From: Mesorhizobium australicum WSM2073
GTDB lineage: Bacteria > Pseudomonadota > Alphaproteobacteria > Rhizobiales > Rhizobiaceae
Assembly: GCF_000230995.2 (NCBI RefSeq)
Contig: NC_019973.1
Coordinates: 4,106,001-4,170,000, forward strand
Reading direction: 5' to 3'
DNA length: 64,000 bases
This document shows, one piece after another, positions 32,590 to 42,400 of this stretch (position 1 is its first letter; each line of letters starts with the position of its first letter). The position numbers and the translations under genes are program-made. The notes below the pieces were generated by a model that was given only the letters and a program-made list of their open reading frames with translations, was not told where the DNA came from and did not search any database.

Positions 32590-33560
32590 TGATCTACGCC
32601 ATCCTGCGCCGTTTCGGTCAGATGCTGTTCGTGATGTTCGGCATCTCGGTCATCGTCTTCCTGATTTTCTTCGCCACACCGGGCGCCGACCCGGCGGCCC
32701 GTATCGCCGGCCGCAATGCATCGCCCGAAGTGCTCGAGGCGGTACGCCACAGCTTCGGCTTCGACCGGCCGCTCTACGTGCAATACGTGACCATGATGGA
32801 GAAGATCTTCGTCACGGGCGATCTGACTTCCTTCGTCAATCGCGGCTGGAAGGTGGTGCCGGCGGTGATGGATTCGATCCCGGTCACGCTTTCGTTGGTA
32901 TTCGGCGCGGCGATCCTGTGGGTGGTGGTGTCCATCATCATCGGCATCGTCGCCGCCGCAACCCGCGACAGCTGGCTCGACAAGCTTCTGATGGCGTTGG
33001 GCTTGCTCGGCATTTCCATGCCGGTCTACTGGCTGGGCGAGGTGATGAACCTGATCACCCAGAGCCGCTATCACGACAGCTGGGCATTTTCCTGGGTGCC
33101 GCCGCTTGGCTACAAGAATTTTTCCGACGATCCGAAAGGCTGGTTCCTGACGCTGGTCATACCCTGGATCACGCTCGCCATCCTCTACATCGGCATTTAC
33201 GGGCGGGTCTTGCGCGCGGCGATCATCGAATCCCTGCAGGAAGATTATATCCGCACGGCCCGCGCCAAGGGCCTTTCGGAGACCCGCATCCTGCTGCGCC
33301 ATGCCTTGCGCACGTCGCTCATCGCCTTCGTCACCTTGTTCGGTCTCGACTTCGGCGCACTGGTGGGCGGCTCGGCCCTCCTGACCGAAGTGGTGTTCGG
33401 GCTGCACGGCATCGGCAAGCTCACCTATGACGCGCTGCAGAACCTCGATCTGCCAATGATCATGGCGACGGTGATGTACGCTTCCATGTTCGTGGTGGTC
33501 GCCAACGCGGTCGTCGATTTCGTCTACATCCTTCTTGATCCGCGCCTGAGGACATCATGA
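32589..33560 (+). CDS. Peptide ABC transporter permease (DppB-like)
   Basis: A 323-residue permease. It has the N-terminal MIYAILRRFGQMLFVMFGIS of DppB proteins, six helices and the coupling motif ARAKGLSETRILLRHALR. It pairs with the preceding DppC-like subunit. The order permease C then B is the reverse of the E. coli dpp operon. It overlaps dppC by 1 base and dppD by 4. Confidence 0.92.
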   Translation: MIYAILRRFGQMLFVMFGISVIVFLIFFATPGADPAARIAGRNASPEVLEAVRHSFGFDRPLYVQYVTMMEKIFVTGDLTSFVNRGWKVVPAVMDSIPVTLSLVFGAAILWVVVSIIIGIVAAATRDSWLDKLLMALGLLGISMPVYWLGEVMNLITQSRYHDSWAFSWVPPLGYKNFSDDPKGWFLTLVIPWITLAILYIGIYGRVLRAAIIESLQEDYIRTARAKGLSETRILLRHALRTSLIAFVTLFGLDFGALVGGSALLTEVVFGLHGIGKLTYDALQNLDLPMIMATVMYASMFVVVANAVVDFVYILLDPRLRTS

Positions 33561-34516
33561 TATTGTCGGTGCGTGATCTCCGTGTATCCTTCCGGACCGA
33601 TGATGGCCTGGTGAGGGCCATCGATGGCGTTTCCTTCGACCTCGCGGAAAGCGAAATTCTCGGTGTCGTCGGCGAGTCCGGCTCCGGCAAGACCGTGTCG
33701 CTGCTTGCGGTGATGGGGCTTATCACCGATCCCAACGCCATCATCGAAGGCTCGATCCGCTACAAGGGTCGCGAGTTGGTCGGATTGCCACCGCGCGAAC
33801 TGAGGCGCCTGCGAGGCAACGAGATCGCAATGATCTTTCAGGATCCGATGACGGCGCTGACGCCGGTCTACACCATCGGCTGGCAGATCGCCGAACAGAT
33901 CCGCGCGCATCGCAACGTCAGCAAAACCAAAGCCATGGAGCGCGTGGAGGAACTGCTGGCGGAGGTGAATTTCCCCAATCCGCACGAAGCAATGTCGCGC
34001 TATCCGCACCAGCTCTCCGGCGGCATGCGCCAACGGGCGGTGATCGCGATGGCGCTGTCCTGCAACCCGGCGCTGCTGGTGGCGGACGAGCCGACCACGG
34101 CGCTCGACGTCACGGTGCAGGCCGGCATTCTCGATCTCGTGCGCAAGCTGCGCGCCACGCACAAATCGGCGGTGGTCTTCATCACCCATGACATGGGCGT
34201 GGTCTCCGAACTCGCAGACCGGGTCATGGTCATGTATGCGGGCCGCATCGTGGAACGCGGCAGCCGCACGGAGCTGTTCTCCGACCCGCGACACCCCTAT
34301 ACGCGTGCATTGCTTGGTTCGATCCCGCCGCTGACCGGTGCCAAACCCCGCCGCCTGCCGGCCATTCCCGGGTCTCCGCCATCGCTGCTGCGATTGCCGC
34401 AAGGCTGCGCTTTCGGCCCGCGTTGCCCCGTCGGGTACGAGCCCTGCCTAACCGGCAAGCCCGAGCTTGGCGCCGCCCCGCACGCGGCGGCCTGTTTCCG
34501 GGTGGCGCAGACATGA
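33557..34516 (+). CDS. Peptide ABC transporter ATP-binding protein (DppD-like)
   Basis: A 319-residue ATPase with Walker A GESGSGKT (39-46), the signature LSGGMRQRAVIAMAL, Walker B ALLVADEPTTALDV and the C-terminal oligopeptide extension with Cys residues (GCAFGPRCPVGYEPC) typical of DppD/OppD. ATGA overlaps join it to both neighbours. Confidence 0.93.
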   Translation: MILSVRDLRVSFRTDDGLVRAIDGVSFDLAESEILGVVGESGSGKTVSLLAVMGLITDPNAIIEGSIRYKGRELVGLPPRELRRLRGNEIAMIFQDPMTALTPVYTIGWQIAEQIRAHRNVSKTKAMERVEELLAEVNFPNPHEAMSRYPHQLSGGMRQRAVIAMALSCNPALLVADEPTTALDVTVQAGILDLVRKLRATHKSAVVFITHDMGVVSELADRVMVMYAGRIVERGSRTELFSDPRHPYTRALLGSIPPLTGAKPRRLPAIPGSPPSLLRLPQGCAFGPRCPVGYEPCLTGKPELGAAPHAAACFRVAQT

Positions 34517-35511
34517 GCGGACCGATGATCGACAAAGACCGTCCAATCCTCGAAACGCGCGGGCTCGGCAAACGCTTCTCGATCGGCAGCCGTTTTTCCG
34601 CGGAGGGCAGGCGAACCGTCCAGGCGGTCGACAATGTCTCCCTGACAGTGCGGCGCGGCGAAACTGTTGGATTGGTCGGCGAGTCCGGATGCGGCAAGTC
34701 CACGCTGGCGCGATGCCTGGTCAGGCTCTACGACATTTCGGACGGCAAGCTCCTGTTCGAAGGCGACGACATCACCTCGAAATCGCTGTCTGAACTGAGG
34801 CCGCTGCGGCGGCGCCTGCAAATGGTCTTCCAGGACCCGTCGGCCTCGCTCAATCCGCGCCGGCGCGTCGGCGACCTGGTGGCCGAACCGCTGCGCATCC
34901 ATGGCAGGCTTTCATCGCGCGAGATCGCCAGCCGCGTCGCGGAACTCTTCGACCTCGTCGGACTGTTGCCGGACCATGTCATGCGCTTTCCCCATGAATT
35001 CTCGGGCGGGCAGCGCCAGCGTGTCGGCATTGCGCGCGCCATCGCCCTGAATCCCGATCTCGTCGTTCTCGACGAACCGGTCTCCGCGCTCGACGTGTCC
35101 GTACAGGCGCAGATCGTCAACCTGCTTGCCGATCTCCAGGAGAAGTTGGACCTCACCTATGTCTTTATCGCCCACGACCTGTCCGTGGTGCGTCAGGTCT
35201 CGACCCGCATCGCGGTCATGTATCTCGGCTCCATCGTCGAGGAAGGACCGGCGGAAGAGGTATTTTCAGCCCCGGCCCACCCTTACAGCCAGGCGTTGAT
35301 CTCGGCCGTTCCCGTCGTGCAGGCGACGCCCACTGGGACGCGCAAGCGTATCATTCTGACAGGCGACGTACCGAGCCCGCTCAACCCGCCATCCGGCTGC
35401 CGTTTCCACCCCCGATGCCCAATCGCGGTTGAGCGCTGCCGTTCGGAACGGCCGGAGCTGAGGGAGCACCAATCCGGCCGCAAAGCGGCTTGCCACTTCC
35501 CGACGGTATAG
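34513..35511 (+). CDS. Peptide ABC transporter ATP-binding protein (DppF-like)
   Basis: A 332-residue ATPase with Walker [10 protein letters not shown] (56-64), signature [15 protein letters not shown], Walker [14 protein letters not shown] and the C-terminal [15 protein letters not shown] extension. It forms the second motor subunit. Chosen start: ATG 34513, overlapping dppD by 4 bases (ATGA). It is the last gene of the nine-kilobase peptide-use operon, and a weak terminator follows. Confidence 0.93.
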   Translation: MSGPMIDKDRPILETRGLGKRFSIGSRFSAEGRRTVQAVDNVSLTVRRGETVGLVGESGCGKSTLARCLVRLYDISDGKLLFEGDDITSKSLSELRPLRRRLQMVFQDPSASLNPRRRVGDLVAEPLRIHGRLSSREIASRVAELFDLVGLLPDHVMRFPHEFSGGQRQRVGIARAIALNPDLVVLDEPVSALDVSVQAQIVNLLADLQEKLDLTYVFIAHDLSVVRQVSTRIAVMYLGSIVEEGPAEEVFSAPAHPYSQALISAVPVVQATPTGTRKRIILTGDVPSPLNPPSGCRFHPRCPIAVERCRSERPELREHQSGRKAACHFPTV

Positions 35512-35530
35512 CCGACCTCATTCCGATCGC

Positions 35531-35556
35531 CAGAATCTTTTAAAAAATTCTGTTTT
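35531..35556 (+). terminator. Possible terminator of the peptide operon
   Basis: CAGAAT (35531-35536) and ATTCTG (35547-35552) form a short stem whose interior is TTTT/AAAA, followed by TTTT. It lies 20 bases after the dppF stop. It is AT-rich and only moderately stable. Confidence 0.4.
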
Positions 35557-35632
35557 CCGTATGGAACAAATCACCAGGCGGGGCGTTTCATACGGTTCGA
35601 TCGAGCGCATCTCGATCGACCGGGAGGAAACA

Positions 35633-35935
35633 ATGGACTACCTGCATTTCTTTGCGCCCGTGCGGATATCGCGCGGGCAGGGGCATCCTGTAGAAGAAGT
35701 GGATAGTGTCGCCGAGGCGATGGTTTTCTTGCGTAAATGGCCGACGGGACGACGTGGGCCAGTGTATCAGTGCGCGCTGAATTGCTGCTCGGCTGCCCTG
35801 TCGGGACAGATGTCGGCGGAGGAAGCCAGAAAGGCGTTCACCGGATTTGCCCGGATCACGCGGCTTCTCGACGATGACATGGCACTGCCGATGGGCAGCG
35901 ACAGCATGGCGAGCATACACGCGCTGCGGCGATAG
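35633..35935 (+). CDS. DUF982 family small protein
   Basis: A 100-residue protein starting MDYLHFFAPVRISRGQGHPV. The DUF982 pattern is visible: an N-terminal PV.I..G strand, VDSVAEAMVFLRKWPTGRRG, and a Cys-containing helix YQCALNCCSAALSG. The family is almost confined to Rhizobiales, often in many copies, and has no known function. GGGAGGAAAC precedes the ATG. It is a stand-alone gene between the peptide operon and the secretion genes. Confidence 0.8.
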   Translation: MDYLHFFAPVRISRGQGHPVEEVDSVAEAMVFLRKWPTGRRGPVYQCALNCCSAALSGQMSAEEARKAFTGFARITRLLDDDMALPMGSDSMASIHALRR

Positions 35936-36029
35936 CCGCCACGCCCCTCTGCCTCTGGTGGATCGCGCCCCTTACGGGCGCGATGGAGGTTATGCTTGAC
36001 CCTCGGGGCAGGTCGGTGGGTATCGCTTC

Positions 36030-37556
36030 TCAATTCTCCCTGAACCCACGATTGAGCGAATCGCGAACCGGCGCCAACATATAGTCCAGCAGCGTGTGCT
36101 CGCCGGTCAGGATCATGACTTCCGCCGGCATGCCGGGCGATAGATGGATGTCATGCAGATCCCTGAGATCGGCCGCGTCGATCTTGACCTTGGCAAGGAA
36201 ATAAGGCTCTCCGGTTCTCTCGTCCGTCAGCCGGTCAGCCGAAATCGAGGTCAGCAGGCCATGGATTTGCGGCAGGTGTCTGGTTGGATAGGCCGACAGC
36301 ACCACACGGGCCGGCATGTCCGGATGCACCACGTCGATATCCGTGGGCTTGATGCGGGAATCGATGATCAGATTGGCCTCGTTCGGGACGATGTCGAGAA
36401 GCGCCTGACCGCTGGAGATCACGCCCGATTCCGTTGTTACGCGCAGGTTCATCACCGTTCCGGCGATTGGCGCGACGATGTCCGTCCTCGCCAGCACGTC
36501 CTGGCGCGAAGGCAATTGGCTGCGCAATTCGGCGAGATCCGTGCGCGCTTTGGCAAGATCCTCGTTGGCGCTCTCGCTATCCTGCTGACGCAGGTTGAGG
36601 AGTTGGAACTGGGTCTCGCCGATCTGCTGATCGTTCTTCGCTATCTGCGCCCGGTTCGATGCCTGGTTGGCTCGAATGTCGGCCTGGGAGCGCTGAAGCG
36701 CCAATATCCGCGGCAGGCGTTCGAGGCCCTTCCTGTACATCTCCTGCGCGGAGGCGATCTCCTGGTCGATCAGGCCGAGTTGCTCGGCCTCGGCCGCCAT
36801 GACATCCCTCGCTCCCGTGCTTTGCTCTTCGATCTGCGCGATGCGCTTGTTGAGGATCTGTGTGCGGCCTTGGCGGGTTGCGAGGCGGCTGTCGAGCAGC
36901 GCCTGTTCTTCGGCGACCACCTTTCGCGCGCTCTCGCTGTCGATCGAGGTCAGCTCCTTGGGGAAGGAGATCCGGTCCCGACCGGCAAGTTCCGAAACAA
37001 GTCGCGCCTCGGTCGCCAGCAGGCGAACATAGCGCCCCTCCAGCTCGTCATATCGCCCTTGCGCATCGGTCGTCTTCAGGCTGATAAGCACTTGGCCGAC
37101 GCTGACTTTATCGCCCTCCTTAACGTGGATCGCGCCGATGATGCCGCCCTCCAGATGCTGGATGGTCTTACGATAACCTTCGGGGCTGACGACGCCGTTG
37201 GCAACGACAGCGCTCGCCAGCAGGGCGACGCTTGACCAAGCAGCGGTGCCGCCTACGAAAAGGATGGCCGAAGCGTAGCCCAGCATTCGCGCCGGCCGCG
37301 TCCGCAGCTTCAGATTGCGCCTGCTGGCACGGTAGGCGCGCGAGCGTCGCCGGAGCAATCCCGCAATCAAGAGCAGGAAGAGCGCGCCAGCCACCGCCAG
37401 CAACATTATGCGAGACGGCGTGTCGGTCCCATCCAACCAAACCGATACCGCTGTGCTGAGGTCGTTGGCGGAGGCGGTCAGCCTGTCGGTGAGTTCGTGC
37501 AAGCTGTCCGTCAGCCGGTTCAGCGTCGTCGAGAAGTCGCCAAATCGATCGCTCAT
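36030..37556 (-). CDS. Type I secretion membrane-fusion protein (HlyD/PrsE family)
   Basis: A 508-residue periplasmic adaptor. The conserved HlyD region begins near residue 125 with GYRKTIQHLEGGIIGAIHVKEGD, followed by a long coiled coil (about 165-330) and a beta-barrel with LDIVPNEANLIIDSRIKP. It joins the ABC exporter to an outer-membrane TolC channel. The N-terminus is unusual: about 100 extra residues with a first hydrophobic helix (MLLAVAGALFLLLIAGLL) before the normal anchor helix. It follows the ABC gene by 3 bases. No tolC is in the window. Confidence 0.9.
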   Translation of the reverse strand: MSDRFGDFSTTLNRLTDSLHELTDRLTASANDLSTAVSVWLDGTDTPSRIMLLAVAGALFLLLIAGLLRRRSRAYRASRRNLKLRTRPARMLGYASAILFVGGTAAWSSVALLASAVVANGVVSPEGYRKTIQHLEGGIIGAIHVKEGDKVSVGQVLISLKTTDAQGRYDELEGRYVRLLATEARLVSELAGRDRISFPKELTSIDSESARKVVAEEQALLDSRLATRQGRTQILNKRIAQIEEQSTGARDVMAAEAEQLGLIDQEIASAQEMYRKGLERLPRILALQRSQADIRANQASNRAQIAKNDQQIGETQFQLLNLRQQDSESANEDLAKARTDLAELRSQLPSRQDVLARTDIVAPIAGTVMNLRVTTESGVISSGQALLDIVPNEANLIIDSRIKPTDIDVVHPDMPARVVLSAYPTRHLPQIHGLLTSISADRLTDERTGEPYFLAKVKIDAADLRDLHDIHLSPGMPAEVMILTGEHTLLDYMLAPVRDSLNRGFREN

Positions 37557-37559
37557 GGC

Positions 37560-39305
37560 TCACTCCGCTGCGTTCAGTTTCGTTGCCGCGTTGGCAACAA
37601 GCTTTTCCCGCAAGGCCGCCGGAACCGGAATGCGCCTGGGCGGTCCGCCGAGCGCGCCGAGCACCTCGTCGCGCGTGCCGAACATCGAAACCGATCCGTC
37701 ATGGAGGAAGACGACATGATCGGCGGTGCGCAGGAGATTGGTCTGGTGGCTGACGAGAATGACAGTGCGGCCCCGCTCCTTCAGTTGCTGGAGCACGTTG
37801 AACAGCGCCACTTCGCCTTCACCGTCCAGGCCGGTGTTCGGTTCGTCGAGAACGATCAGCTGCGGATCGCCGAACAGTGCCCGGGCCAGCGCGATACGCT
37901 GGCGCTGGCCGCGCGAAATGCGAGCGCCATGCGGTCCCACTTCGGTCCGGTAGCCGTTCGGCAGCCGCAGGATCATATCATGGATGCCGGCAAGCTGCGC
38001 CGCGGCGATGACCGCGTCGCTGTCGACGTCACGCAGGCGCGCGATGTTCTCGCCGATCGTTCCGGGGAACAGCTCGACCTGCTGCGGCAGATAGCCGAGA
38101 TGCATGCCAAGTTCGTCCGAAGGCCAGTTGCACACCTCCGCGCCATCCAGCCTGACATGGCCGAGCGAAGGCCGCAGCGCGCCGACGATAAGACGACAGA
38201 GCGTGGTCTTGCCGGAACCGGACTGGCCGATCACACCGCAGGTCTGGCCCGGCTCAACGCCGAAGCTTATGGCATTGACAAGCGCCTGGGACGTTCCCGG
38301 CGCGCAGTAATGCAGGTTCTCGAGCTTCAGCCTGCCTTGTGGGCGGGGCAATGTGACGCCAACCGTTTGCATCGATCTGGTGTCGGCGAAAAGCTTCGTG
38401 AGATTGCGGCGCGCGGTTCGCGCGCTGACCAGGCCGCGCCAGGCGCCGATAGAGCGCTCGATCGGCGCCAACGCGCGGCTGAGCAGGATCGAGGCCGCAA
38501 TCATCGAGCCTGGCGTCAGCTCGCGACGCAGGACGAGATAGGCGCCGAGCCCGAGCACCGCCACTTGGAGCGCTAGGCGAAGCGAACGCGACAAGCTGCC
38601 GATGACGGTGGTGCGCCGCAGGAGCCGGGTCTGGATATCCATCAGCGACTGCTGGTTTTCCTCCCAGCGCCGCAGCGCCGGCTCGGACATGCCGAGCGAG
38701 CGCAATGTCTCGGCGCCGTCGATGAACTGCCCGACGGCGGTCTGGCTGCGGCGCAGTCCGGCCGCGGCCTCCTGGCTCTTGCGGCGGGTGAGGAAATCAT
38801 TGGCGAGCGCAGCACAGAACAAAAGCACGGCGCCGGCAAGACCGACCACGCCCAGCGCGGGATGCAGCAACCACATGAACGCCAGGAAGACCGGTGTCCA
38901 TGGCGCGTCGAGAAAGGTCAGGATGCCGTCGCCGGCGATGAAACCGCGCAGGTCCGCTACGTCCTTCAGCCCGGCTTCGAGGCTGCTGCCGGCGAGCCGC
39001 GCGTCCATGGCGCGTTCGATCACCGGAACGCTGAGCTGGTCGTCCAGCCATTGGCTGATATGCCCCAGCATCATACGGCGGGCGTGTTCCAGCATGCCGT
39101 AGACGGCGATGGCGCCGACAACGGCCAATGTGAGCCAGAACAATGTGTCGATGGAACCGCTCGACAGTACCCGGTCGTAGATTTGCAGCATGTAAACGGT
39201 GCTGGCGAGCAGGAGAAGATTGGAGACCAGGCTGAAGAGGAGGAGGGCGGGGACCTGGTGGCGTGCCAGATGCATTACCTCCTGGAATTGCGGTCTTGGC
39301 TGCAT
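37560..39305 (-). CDS. Type I secretion ABC transporter (PrsD/PrtD family)
   Basis: A 581-residue half-transporter with about six membrane helices (1-280) and a C-terminal ATPase: Walker A GQSGSGKTT (360-368), signature ISRGQRQRIALARAL (463-477) and Walker B LIVLDEPNTGLD (483-494). There is no peptidase or CLD domain at the N-terminus, as in exporters of repeat-rich proteins. It powers export of the adjacent 1201-residue protein. A GTG at 39308 is an alternative start. The order substrate-ABC-MFP on one strand is a classic T1SS cassette. Confidence 0.93.
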   Translation of the reverse strand: MQPRPQFQEVMHLARHQVPALLLFSLVSNLLLLASTVYMLQIYDRVLSSGSIDTLFWLTLAVVGAIAVYGMLEHARRMMLGHISQWLDDQLSVPVIERAMDARLAGSSLEAGLKDVADLRGFIAGDGILTFLDAPWTPVFLAFMWLLHPALGVVGLAGAVLLFCAALANDFLTRRKSQEAAAGLRRSQTAVGQFIDGAETLRSLGMSEPALRRWEENQQSLMDIQTRLLRRTTVIGSLSRSLRLALQVAVLGLGAYLVLRRELTPGSMIAASILLSRALAPIERSIGAWRGLVSARTARRNLTKLFADTRSMQTVGVTLPRPQGRLKLENLHYCAPGTSQALVNAISFGVEPGQTCGVIGQSGSGKTTLCRLIVGALRPSLGHVRLDGAEVCNWPSDELGMHLGYLPQQVELFPGTIGENIARLRDVDSDAVIAAAQLAGIHDMILRLPNGYRTEVGPHGARISRGQRQRIALARALFGDPQLIVLDEPNTGLDGEGEVALFNVLQQLKERGRTVILVSHQTNLLRTADHVVFLHDGSVSMFGTRDEVLGALGGPPRRIPVPAALREKLVANAATKLNAAE

Positions 39306-39367
39306 CACGGATTTCCCACTTCGATGCTACTGCGAGTGCCCGGGCGCTCAGCTGGGGCGTGGCGGGT

Positions 39368-39392
39368 GGGGGCAGCAGCAGCTGCTGCCCCC
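39368..39392 (-). terminator. GC-rich hairpin between the T1SS substrate and ABC genes
   Basis: GGGGGCAGCAG (39368-39378) and CTGCTGCCCCC (39382-39392) form a perfect 11-pair stem with a 3-base loop. It lies 11 bases after the substrate stop and 63 bases before the ABC start on the minus strand. No U-run follows, so partial termination or mRNA protection is more likely than full termination. Confidence 0.6.
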
Positions 39393-39403
39393 GTAGTTGA
39401 CCG

Positions 39404-42400
39404 TCAGGCGATGTCGACGTGGATGAACTGCACGTTGGTCATGTCGCCGTCCGCGTCCGCCACTTGGACGCCGAAGTCGAGGTGCGCGTCCGGTGTCGTG
39501 GTCTGGGTCGAGGTGAAGCCGAGGTCGACGATCTTCAGCACATCGTTGTCGGTCGCGTCCCAGTTCACCAGTGTGTTCTGGGAGCTACCACCACCAGAGC
39601 CAATCGCCCGTTGCAGGTCGATCGCAGTGTTGTCGCCTGTGATCCCGTTGCCGGATTGCATGATCTGGGCACCTTGGATCACCCAGTTCTCGCCGGCAGC
39701 GTTGTAGTCGTTCTTTTCGATGATCACGAGGCCGTCGTTGTTATCGAGCGGGAAGTCCGCCGCGTAGGCGGCAGGCACCTGCCCAGTCTTGTAGATATCG
39801 GCGTTGGAGATGTAGACCGCCTTGGAGGTGTGCACCGAACTGTCGGTGCTGCTGACCAGTTGAAGAATGACCATCAGGTCCTCGCTGCTGCCGATGCCGT
39901 CGAACTTGATCGCCATGTCGCTGGCCGCCTGGGTGGGAATGGTGTCCTCGGTGGCGATGCCGGGACTGTGGTCGAAGAACCGCAGCGTCAGCAATTCGCC
40001 CTTCTGGATGGTGTCACCAGCAACCCCGTTCGTACTCTGTGTGGCAGACACCCAATCCTCGTGGCTGTTTGTGACCAGGTCGCCGGGGTTCCACTGGGTG
40101 TCGGTAGGTGTCGCGCCGACCCCGTCACTGTCGCCGGTCGTGTTAAGCCCGAACTTAATGGTGTTGGTGGTCGAGTTCGCCGTGAACTGCACGAAGAAGT
40201 CACGGTCGGTCGTCTCCGGTGTACTGTCCGCCTCGAAGAGCTTCTCCACCACGATATTCGGGTGGCCGGTATTGCCCGTAGGCTCCTTGGATAGAAGCTC
40301 ACTGGTGTGAAGAATGTCTTTGGTGAAGCCCTCCACCGCGTCGTTCAAGTTGATGGTGTAGGTGTCATTATCTTTGTCGAAGACAAGGGTGCCGCCCGCC
40401 GTTGCCGGGGGGTCGGCGGCCGAGTTGGGGTCGCTGTCGTAAGTGATTTGCCAGTTGAACGATGCCTGATGGGCGTCTTCCGACTGGAGCGTCGCGAACG
40501 AGCTGATGAACGGAGTCGCGCCTGGTGCAAGGCCGGTGAGGTTACCACCAAGGCTGAGCTGGATGCCGGAGAGCACGCTGTCCTGGTCGACAAAGTCCGA
40601 ACCGCCACCCGTGTAGAAGGCAGCCGGATGAGCATCCGCGCCAACGTCGTAGCCAAAGGCTCCTATGGCTGATGCGCTGGTCGTATTGGCCAGAGTCTCG
40701 GGGGTGCCGGCAGTGCCGGTCTGGTCGCCGTCGAACGGCACGGTGATCGTCGGAGCATCGTCCTTGAAGATGAGACTCGTGCCGATGTTGACGGTGTCAG
40801 AATCCTGATCGCCGTCGCCATCCGTGATGGTTGCCGTCAACGTGATGAGATCATCGGACGTCAATGTTGTTTGCTGATCCGGCCCGGTGTCCGGCGAATG
40901 AATGATGGCGCGCTCCTGATCGAGTGTGACGTTACCGTCAATATCCACGCTAACCGTGAACACGACGGCGCCACCGGCTGAGCCGGCACGACCGACCACG
41001 GCGCCGCTTTCGACGAAAAGCAGGACGGACTGGCCGCTTAAGGTATCGATCAGGCCGCTGTCGTTCGTGACCAGATTTATTCCGAGCGCATAGCTGATGT
41101 CACCACCATCTGCACCGGCATTCGACTGGAAGGCGGCAGAGAAATCGCCGCTTTTGTCGCCCAGGCTGGACTCGTCAACCGTGATCGTCGGCTTGGTGCC
41201 GTCCCCCGTGACGCTCGGGCCGTCATCCCTGATCTGTACCTTATCGCCGATGGCGACGCTGGTGTCGCTGCTGTCTCCGTCGCTGTCGACGGCATGGAGC
41301 TTGGCGACCAGCGCGCTGTCGAGCATTGTCTGCACGTCGTCCGCGTCGCCGGGATTCGAGTGGGCAATCGCCAAGTACTGCGCGATGCTGAGAATGCCGT
41401 TCTGGTCGATCGAGATAGCGAGCGCGATCGGGTCGCTGGCGACGCTGCCGTCATTGCCGACATCAACCCGGCCTATCACGAGGCCATTCTCGACATTAAG
41501 CAGGATATTATGGCCATCAAGCGAATCAAAGCCGGAGTCAGCGTTTGGCCCGCTGACGCCAAGCGACAGCGTCTCTGTGCCAGGTGCGTCCGCGCCGAAG
41601 TTCGAGTTAGGCGTGACAGCGGCGGAAGCGCTGGACGCCCAGCCAATAGCCGAGCCAAGCGCCACGAAGGCGGCGGGCAGGGAGCCGAGCGGCTGGTCAT
41701 CGGAGTTGAGGTCGACACCGGATGTCTCGTCCTGCAGCAGCGTGGCCGTTTCCTCGATCAAACTGGCCGCCGGGCCGTCGTCGTCGAAGTTGATAAAGGA
41801 GCCGACTTGTTCGGTGTAGGCGTTGGTTGATTGTCCACCAAAGTGAACTTCCTTCACATCGAAATAATCTTTCTGCGTATCGATGTTCTTGATGGTGAAG
41901 CGGTCAAAGGTAGCGTCTGCAGTGAAATCGACCGTCACGCCCTCGCCGACATCATGAAGGATCAGTCCAGGGCCGCTGTCATTAATGGTGATGCCCAGGG
42001 CTGCGGCCGTGGTTGTGACGCCGTTCAGTTTGAAGGTCACCGCGGAGATATTTATCTCTGCATCATTGTCATCGCCGGGCAACGCGGCGCCTTCCGCGTT
42101 GTCGTTATTGTTGTAGGCGTGGATCTCGATATCGGCCTTGGTATTGGTAGGTGTGGACTGCGAGACCGAAAAACCGGCGCTGATGACAGTTTCGATGTGG
42201 CTGCCGTAGTCTGGCGCGAGCGGCGAGTTGGTGAAGTTCTTGCCCGCGCTCTGGGTGCCACCATTGATGAGGTCAATCTGTAGCTCGCGGCCAAAGCGCA
42301 CGTCCTGGGATGAGACACCCAGGCCTTGCGTGCTGATGTTGACTTCGGCTTGCACGCCATTGTCGTGAGCAGTGACGAGAATCTTCTGTGAGCTCGCCGC

